Source of the DNA: Pyxicephalus adspersus
Lineage: Eukaryota > Chordata > Amphibia > Anura > Pyxicephalidae
Assembly: GCF_032062135.1 (NCBI RefSeq)
Contig: NC_092864.1
Span: forward strand, 16,317,762 to 16,381,761
Length of the DNA stretch: 64,000 nt
Reading direction: 5' to 3'
Part shown: piece after piece, positions 57,230-64,000 of the stretch
Layout: each line of letters starts with the position of its first letter
Numbering within the stretch: position 1 is the first letter of the stretch
Notes under the pieces: generated by a model
The model's input: only the letters and a program-made list of their open reading frames with translations
Database searches by the model: none
Told to the model about the DNA's origin: nothing
Made by a program: the position numbers and the translations under genes

Positions 57230-58960
57230 GCTGTCTACTATGCAGACTATTAAGGTAATTTACAAAGGGAGAAGATAATGATACCCCCTACTCTATTAAC
57301 TTGCAGGGACAAAATGTTGAGTATTAGAGAACTGTTAGAAATCCAAGTGTACTAGTAAAGCAGACCCATTGTTAGATGATAGCAGCTCCAGGCTTTGTCC
57401 TGTGCTGGTCATAGAGCCAAAAACTTCCACTCAATGACACGGACCAGCCAATCTGAATTCTATGCTCAAGTTTTTAGTAGCGGTCAGTCTTTCAACTTCT
57501 ACAATCACCAGCCAGTCAATTCTTTTATTTCTTCTCAAATGCCTTTAGTGAGACTGACATTAATAGAACTAAGACTAAATACCAAAGACTTTGACACTTG
57601 GTTATCTGACTTTCCAGTACTGTTGTTACTATTAACTATTCTCTGGGGTTGTTTATTTATACACATAAACTTTGTGTTGGTGCAGGAGCTTAAAGTCATA
57701 ATTCTTGGAATTCATTGTCACTTGTTTTATGTTGTGACAACAGATATGGATCTGGGCAATCCTTCTCTTATACCTATACTGATAATAGTCTGCCATCCTT
57801 CTGGTGAAGCATGTACCAAAATCCCACCAAACCACTCCATGAACAATGGGCACATTGCTTTATGTAGCTCTACAGAAAAAACTTTTACTTCTTTCACACC
57901 CTAAAAATCTTCATCTCTGTCTGTTTGGAAATCAAATTGAAGGCTGTAATTAGTTAAAATAAACACACTTTACAATGGAAAGAAGTGAAGGTGCCAGTGC
58001 TGGGTCTGCTCCTCCTTATTTTTTCTTTCCCAGACTCCACTTTTGGTCTCTCTCCTTTTTCATTTTTGTTTTATTTTTGTTAACATTTTAAAGCCCAACT
58101 TAAGACATAAGTTTTGCTGTGCTAGTTTCAGTGGTATTTGAGCAAATCTGGTCTTCTGGACTGTCGCTGTATATTTAAAAAACTGGGGCTACCCCCAACT
58201 AACACCAGTTCCCCTCTTCCTGTTCTTGTGATAACCACTCCCCCATTTCTTGTATGGATGTCAGAAAAGAGTGAATATCTTTTTATTGGGGCCACAATAA
58301 TAAATTCCTGACAGTAGTCTTAAAGAAGTTCAAATAGTGGACCTATGTGTAGATCTTCTAGACACCTTGTCTCATATAGATTTTGCAGAACACATTCTAT
58401 GTAATATAACAATTGAAATGCCAATATCTCTAATTACTAATATGACCTTGTGCCTTTGCACTTAGGGCCATGTCGGACTTTTGGTTGACTGCAGTGTTCT
58501 ATTGCAAACCCATTAAACTGAATATGAGTGGTTAGGAACCATTTAGAGACATTTTAATCGCACGGTGAGCCTCACTGTTCAACCACAATCCCAAGTGAAT
58601 GGGAACAAGAACATTTGGTACTTGTGGCTGCAATGGAACCCAGTATCCCAAAAGTCAGTCAGGCTGCATGGTTGCTGTTGGAAGAATCCCATCATGGCTA
58701 CAAATGTGCAAATCTGCTTAGCTGTGGTACAGTTTGCCTTTCCTAGCAGTTCTCTGAGGGTGTGAAAAGTCCTCTTGTCTGTACTCAAACATTCTTTACA
58801 TTTAGACTTATTACATTGTTATACCAAATAATAAAACCTGTTGAGCATACTATGTTTATATTCTTAAAGTGCATTAAAGCTTTAATAAAAATGTACTGAA
58901 AGTGAAAAAAACTTAAAAAATGTCCTTTATTAATTTTTCACACTACCAAGGAAAATTCTG
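57230..58960. other. Non-coding stretch, no gene recognised
   Basis: Contains one 169-codon open frame (57395-57904) with no recognisable domain, codon bias or splice context. Otherwise AT-rich DNA. Confidence 0.5.
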
Positions 58961-58999
58961 AATAAATTTTAATTGGATTTAAAATTTAAATGAATTTTA

Positions 59000-59172
59000 A
59001 ATCTAAATGGAGCATTGCTTCTCAAAAGTTTGAAGTGACAACTTGAATCTGACATTCCCTCAAACATTCCCTGGTGGGAATCAATTACTGCCATTAAAAC
59101 ACACCTTGAGGATTCCCATGAGAGAATGTTTGAGGGAATTTCATATTCCCTGTTTTATAAAATAAGCCCTAG
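59000..59172. repeat. Palindromic MITE fragment
   Basis: ATTCCCTCAAACATTCCCTG at the left and, mirrored, GAGAATGTTTGAGGGAAT at the right; arms match at about 24 of 28 positions. End TTTTATAAAATAAGCCCTA resembles the fragment at 8565-8697. Confidence 0.65.
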
Positions 59173-59642
59173 GTGTTATTTTTATCTTTTTCAGCAGTAT
59201 ATGAATGCTGAATGTTCCGAGCTGAATGGTCATATTGCCATGTACACAGATCTCCTACCACAGTGTGTTTATATACCAACAAATATTGGTGACCCTCTTC
59301 TGTTTACAGTTCTGGGCAATGTATATAGGAACACATAATGGTATGTGTAGATATAGGTAATGACAATATATGTATTTAGATGTAAAACAAAACATGATAT
59401 TTTTTGTATGGTCTAGCTGGATCTTTTTGCTTTACTGACCGGTGATACATTACTGTACAGAAGTGCCAGAGGGAAATTACTGTAACAAATGCTTTAAAGT
59501 TTTAATTGTGTTTCATTTTGGCAAGCTTAAAAAAATTACTTTATATTCTAATTTTTTATAAGGCTTGTGTATGCAGGTGTTTTATTAGTTTATGTGAGCT
59601 TATTTCCTGTAATGGCTTTGTGAATGGCATTGGACAGCTCAA

Positions 59643-59643
59643 A

Positions 59644-59677
<34 letters not shown>

Positions 59678-59837
59678 CAGTATTTATATAGTGCCCTCAT
59701 ATTACGTAGCGCTGTACAAAGTCCATAGTCATGTCACTAGCTCTCCCTCAAGGGGCTCACAATCTAATGTCCCTTCCATAATCATATGTCATTACACAGT
59801 CTAGGGCAAGGCCAATTAACTTAGCTGCATGTTTACA
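59643..59837 (-). repeat. SINE 3' half with (AAT)n tail
   Basis: Minus strand: AACATGCAGCTAAGTTAATTG, GACATTAGATTGTGAGCCCC, CTAGTGACATGACTATGGAC, TTTGTACAGCGCTACGTAAT, GCACTATATAAATACTG and an (AAT)n tail (about 59647-59677 on plus as ATT). Confidence 0.75.
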
Positions 59838-59867
59838 GATTTCCAGATGTCTGAAAGATGAAGAAGA

Positions 59868-60113
59868 AACTTTTTAACATGGGGAACCCTTGAAATAACT
59901 TTCAGGTCTTCTCGGAACCCCTCCTAATATTACTATATCCACTGCTCACAGTATTTTAGTGTTATGGTCATTGCTGTCCACTGGAAAGAATGTCACCCTT
60001 ACAGATAGCCAAAAAGATATTTGGTGTCAATGGTATCTGACCGGAGCTGTACAAAGTGCTCATTGCTCAAGGAACCCCTAGCAATCTCTGGAGAAACTCT
60101 GTTGTAGAATGTA
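59868..60113. repeat. hAT-like MITE family A, copy 4
   Basis: Contains ACTTTTTAACATGGGGAACCC, AACTTTCAGGTCTTCT, CTATATCCACTGCTCA and AAGGAACCCCTAGCAATCTC; same orientation as copy 1. Confidence 0.7.
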
Positions 60114-60865
60114 GAGAAGTTTAGTGCACCTTCTTAAAATTATTTAACAGGAATTCATGCATGCTGCAAGAGTTTTCCCTTCATTATCACAGCTTTGTAT
60201 TAGCTTTATATAAAATTTATTTAATCCTGACAATCTCCAGAAAATGTTATGTGCAGTTGATATTCCTAAATGACATTATAAATTCTCTTTTCTACCTTGT
60301 GCAATGAGGTGTCATTTTTAACTTGCTCATAATCACAGTTTGGCAAGACTTGCTGCAATTTATAGATTTCGATCAGATAGAACTTTAGTCGCGGTTATTT
60401 CTGTGCTGTGCACCTGACAATTCCAAGCTATTTGCATGCCCAGTGCTGGTGAGTTCTGTCTTGCAGGTCTGTTCAAGGCTATAATAAAAGTCAGTGCCAA
60501 GTTTCATTCTTTTCATCCTTGTTTCGTTAAAATGAATAAGGAAGCACAGTGAGTAAGTAGCAGTTAGAGGGAAAACAGAAGTCACTATTCAGACGGAGGG
60601 TCACGAGTTGGAGAATTGTGAAGGACATTGCTGTTTACATCTGACCACAAGAACTTAAATTTAATATAATGCACTTCTTTGTTAGTTTTTTTCCTTCAGG
60701 TCTTATATGGAAATTCATGAATTTGAGAAAAAAATAATGTATGAAGACAGGGAATGCTATATATAGTGTTGTATGCAGATACTCATTGATTTTACTCCAC
60801 TATTATCTTATAGCAATTTGTCATAGAAACTAATATATGATACATAAAAACAACCTGTGACCAAG

Positions 60866-61142
60866 ATCATCCTTTCTCAGCCTTTTTAACAAAGGGGAAC
60901 CATTGAAATGACCTTCAGGTCTTCAGGAAACCCCGACTATGATTATTATATTCACAGCTCATAGTACATTAGCTTGGGGGTCAGTTGGAAAAATGCCTCT
61001 TACATTGCTGACTAATAAGGAGAATGTCACCAATACAGATAGCCCAAAAGATCATTGCTCACTTAAACTGGCCTGAGAAGCACAAACTGCTCAAGGAACC
61101 CCTAACAACCTCTGGTGGAACCCTGGAAGAGAAACACTGATA
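60866..61142. repeat. hAT-like MITE family A, copy 5
   Basis: Left end TTTCTCAGCCTTTTTAACA and right end GGAAGAGAAACACTGA; internal CCTTCAGGTCTTCAGG and GGAACCCCTAACAACCTCTG. Confidence 0.7.
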
Positions 61143-61799
61143 TAGAGCAATGGATTCTTATTCTTGTAAGTATAGAGTGCTAGTATATAAAGGTTGTAGA
61201 CCAGTATACATTAAACTACACAGACAGTATGCAATATTTTGATATATTTGACTAGGGCTGCCCATATCCAGTCCTCAAGTGTAGCGTACAGGCCAAGATT
61301 TTCTCTTTGTAAATCTCATTTTATGTACTGCTGTCTATTAGAGATGATGTACAGATCCTGGCCCACAAGAATTGTGGTTGGACAGCCTTGGATAGGATGA
61401 TTGATTTGACAAAAAAAATTGTCCAAAAATCGATTGATTTGGGAAAAATTATTAAAGGTATTTTTTGGTTCATTGGCAAAACATTGAAATAAAATCTGAA
61501 CTTCTTTTTGTGATCAATATTTTAATTAGATTTAAAAATGATAGAAGTATTGGTCAGTTATTGATGTATAAATAGATATTACATTGGATACTGAAGAGGA
61601 AATCACAGTGTATGCCTAGTATCAGTCTTGTTGTTAATGTGGTAATATACCTTGAAGTCTTCTAGAGCAGTGGTGCTCAGCCTACCTGTGATTGCAGGAA
61701 AAGTTCTAGAAGAGTGGTAGTTAGTTTTGTAGCTGAAACGTTTCCAGGGCATTGATCCTCAGACTTGTTCTAAGCTTAGTAGCTGGAAAGGATCTAGAG

Positions 61800-62112
61800 C
61801 AGGGGTCAGCAAACTTCAGCATTTAGGCCAGATACAACCTATCCAGTAGTCTGTTCTGGCCTAACACCACCCTGGTCGATCCGGCCTAATCCTGGCCAGC
61901 AGGGGTCGGCAACCCGCGGCTCTGGAGCTGCATACGGGGGTAAGGGGACATTCCCTCTCCTTCGTATGCATTGCGGAGGAGAGGGATTTCCCTTCAGGGG
62001 CATTCCTGGTGGGGCAGAGCCATAAGCACATTACTCAAGAGAGAGTCCGGCCTGGTGTGCCTTCTTGACCTCCTAAAATGACCTAGTAGCCCAAAAAGTT
62101 TGCTGACCCCTG
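61800..62112 (+). mobile_element. hAT non-autonomous element, 313 bp, intact ends
   Basis: Perfect 17-bp terminal inverted repeats (CAGGGGTCAGCAAACTT) at both ends, and an 8-bp target duplication ATCTAGAG / ATTTAGAG with one mismatch. Inside, at about 61901, CAGGGGTCGGCAACCCGCGG is the start of a second hAT family inserted in, or captured by, the first. Non-coding. Confidence 0.88.
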
Positions 62113-62120
62113 ATTTAGAG

Positions 62121-62395
62121 CAATGGACTTTTTTACACCATGGACAAGTTCCAATGTCTCCATGAACCATGGCAAGAAAATGTCTCCATGAACCTTTTCG
62201 GAGAGGTTGGACAGTGGATTTAAGGGAACAGATCCTTGTCGGCTACCTTCCTTCCTTTCTTATCCAGCTTTCATGATTGGCTAAATGAAATGATAGAAGG
62301 GAGGACACAGATCCTTCGTGTTACAGTTGCAGCCAACAAGGACAGCTCCCAGTTTGACGGTACTGGTCCATAGCTCCATGTTTGGGGACCCCTGT
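62121..62395. repeat. hAT-like remnant
   Basis: Left CAATGGACTTTTTTACACCA and right CATGTTTGGGGACCCCTG; ACCATGGAC / GGTCCATAG mirrored near the ends. It abuts the element at 61800-62112. Confidence 0.45.
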
Positions 62396-62419
62396 TCTGG
62401 AGCAGTGGTGCTCAGCCTT

Positions 62420-64000
62420 GTTCTAGGTGTAGTATCTGGAAAGGTATTGGGATTAATGGTATTTCATTTTGTTCTAAGTAGCTGGAAAGGTTGTGTGCTC
62501 AGTTTTATTTGAAGTGTATTACCTGTAAGAGATCTAGAGACATCAATGTGTAGACTTTATGTAGTAGCTGATAGGATTGTAGCTGGAATACTGCAAATCT
62601 AGTTACAGCCCTACTCCTTATGTAATATCCTGATACCCAAACAAAATATGACATCTCTGTATCTAGATGTTTGGTTCTGGGATCACACCTATAGTCCTGA
62701 ACTGCACACCAGCCTCCTCCTTTCTAGAAAACATATACACAAGCAAATTACCATTTAACAACACTGTAGGAAAACGATTATCAAGGCAGAAAAGCCCAGA
62801 CAGTGTTTTGTACAACATGGTCACTAATTCTTAATCATTTGTAATTAAACAATTTTTGCAGGACTTAGGAAGGAGCTCTATACCAATTCCCAAGGGGCTC
62901 TCTGCACAAACAAAGACAATCGCATGGAAAGATTTTCCTTTAGGCTTCCAAGTTACAGAATATCAATGCTTCTCATGCTATATAAAGATGTTCCAAGTCT
63001 GTCTTACTTATAGTTTTCTGCTATAGAGGAAATATTTGTAGTCACGTGTGTATGGAATGTATTTATTACTCATTGTGTGCTGACACATTTTTCCACAAAG
63101 ATTCACACAGAACACTGGGCAGTACTCATATGGTCCTGCAGTCAAAGAGCTTACACTCTAACGGAGTGATACACATAGGGCAAATTATGGGGAACACAAT
63201 TACCACGCTGTCTCCAAGTGCTCCAATGTCTTTGATAATTGTCTGATAATTATATATTCATGCATGATTATTAATCAAGTATTCTTCTATTCATAGGCTT
63301 AGGCTCTATGAGAAACCATGCAACCATATACGATAAATGTACCTAAAATATCATAAATTGCAGCTTAGAGCTGGTGGTTGTGTTATAGACAAGTACAGAA
63401 AACTCCCTGTTTATCCGGATAGGAATCTATTGCCCTTTGTACTGAACTGGAATCTCAAAAAAGGTTATTATGACCCTTCTCAGTTGTCTCCCATGGAGAT
63501 GCGGAGCATGGGAGGTGTTTGTAGTCTAAATCAGCAGTCTAGGATGACAATGCTGCCCTCCCATTGGTTTAGTATTGTGATGTGTGATGTAAGGCAAGAA
63601 ATGTGTAACTGGCAAAATCAACAAGTGACACAATCTACATATTATACTACACAATATAGTATTTTCTGTTTTTGAAATGCTTTAATGATAGCTGGTAGCT
63701 GATTATTTTTCAAGGAAAGGGTTACAAATTCTTGCAGTGCATCATCAGTTATTAAGGAGCAGTGTGTTGTTTTGTGTATACAAAGGGTTGTGTCTTTGTG
63801 TACTGTAAGCACTGCTCAAGATGACAGAGTACAAAGTGTCTTCTGGGAGAAATCTTTCTCATCAAGACACTAAACAGTCTTTGCGTGTCACCAGTGTTTG
63901 AGAACAAATAAAGCGCTGAACTCTTTAAAGCTGTGATTGCCTTTGCAGGACGGACAATATGGTGGAGGTAGTACTACACAAACTGAGCAACATGTGTACC
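62420..64000. other. Non-coding stretch to window end, no gene recognised
   Basis: AT-rich, with chance ORFs only (largest 63337-63675, 112 codons). No exon, RNA gene or clear repeat is seen. Confidence 0.5.

Noticed and set aside
57395..57904. 169-codon open frame on the plus strand
   Set aside because: Longest uninterrupted frame without N, but no recognisable domain, no splice context and low-complexity composition; likely chance in AT-rich DNA.
38061..64000. TBC1D24 exons on the minus strand
   Set aside because: Its large coding exon of nearly 1 kb would show as a long ORF; none is present.

Overview
The window is vertebrate nuclear DNA, most likely from a frog (Anura). Two genes with GT-AG introns encode clear vertebrate proteins. 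The space between and around them is filled with the transposon mix typical of amphibian genomes: hAT-type elements, TTAA-flanked piggyBac/Kolobok-like MITEs, a LINE and SINE sharing one 3' tail, palindromic MITEs and a Tc1/mariner relic. There is no sign of bacterial, phage or viral gene organisation. The frog assignment rests on my recall of these repeat families and is an inference. The species cannot be named.

Layout. Positions 1-5349 hold no recognisable gene: a palindromic element at the left edge, a (TA)n run and a degraded hAT copy. Positions 5350-17913 (minus strand) carry a complete 11-exon AMDHD2, encoding N-acetylglucosamine-6-phosphate deacetylase of 408 residues. Its promoter region lies at about 17914-18130. 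Positions 18131-23231 are intergenic. Positions 23232-37756 (minus strand) carry a complete 3-exon ATP6V0C, encoding the 156-residue V-ATPase c-ring proteolipid, with a 12.8-kb first intron that contains a 656-base assembly gap (27548-28203). Its CpG-rich promoter lies at about 37757-38060. From 38061 to 64000 I find no host gene. That part is a dense patchwork of nested and inverted transposons, a degenerate satellite of roughly 60-bp units (45550-46835), a LINE 3' end and a Tc1-like relic.

The order ATP6V0C then AMDHD2, both transcribed the same way, matches the human 16p13.3 order as I recall it. The neighbours expected there (TBC1D24 upstream, PDPK1 downstream) are not visible here. V-ATPase acidifies lysosomes and other endomembrane compartments. 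AMDHD2 runs the catabolic side of the hexosamine pathway in the cytosol. Both promoter regions carry clustered E-boxes resembling TFEB/MITF (CLEAR or M-box) sites, which suggests, but does not prove, shared lysosome- or nutrient-linked control.

I did not find a previously undescribed biological system. The observations most worth checking are the CLEAR-like E-box cluster, the nested inverted-pair transposon at 38.6-39.8 kb, the partly coding hAT element at 15.5-16.2 kb, the inverted composite repeats at 40.3 and 49.4 kb, two compact hairpins, and the shared LINE/SINE tail.
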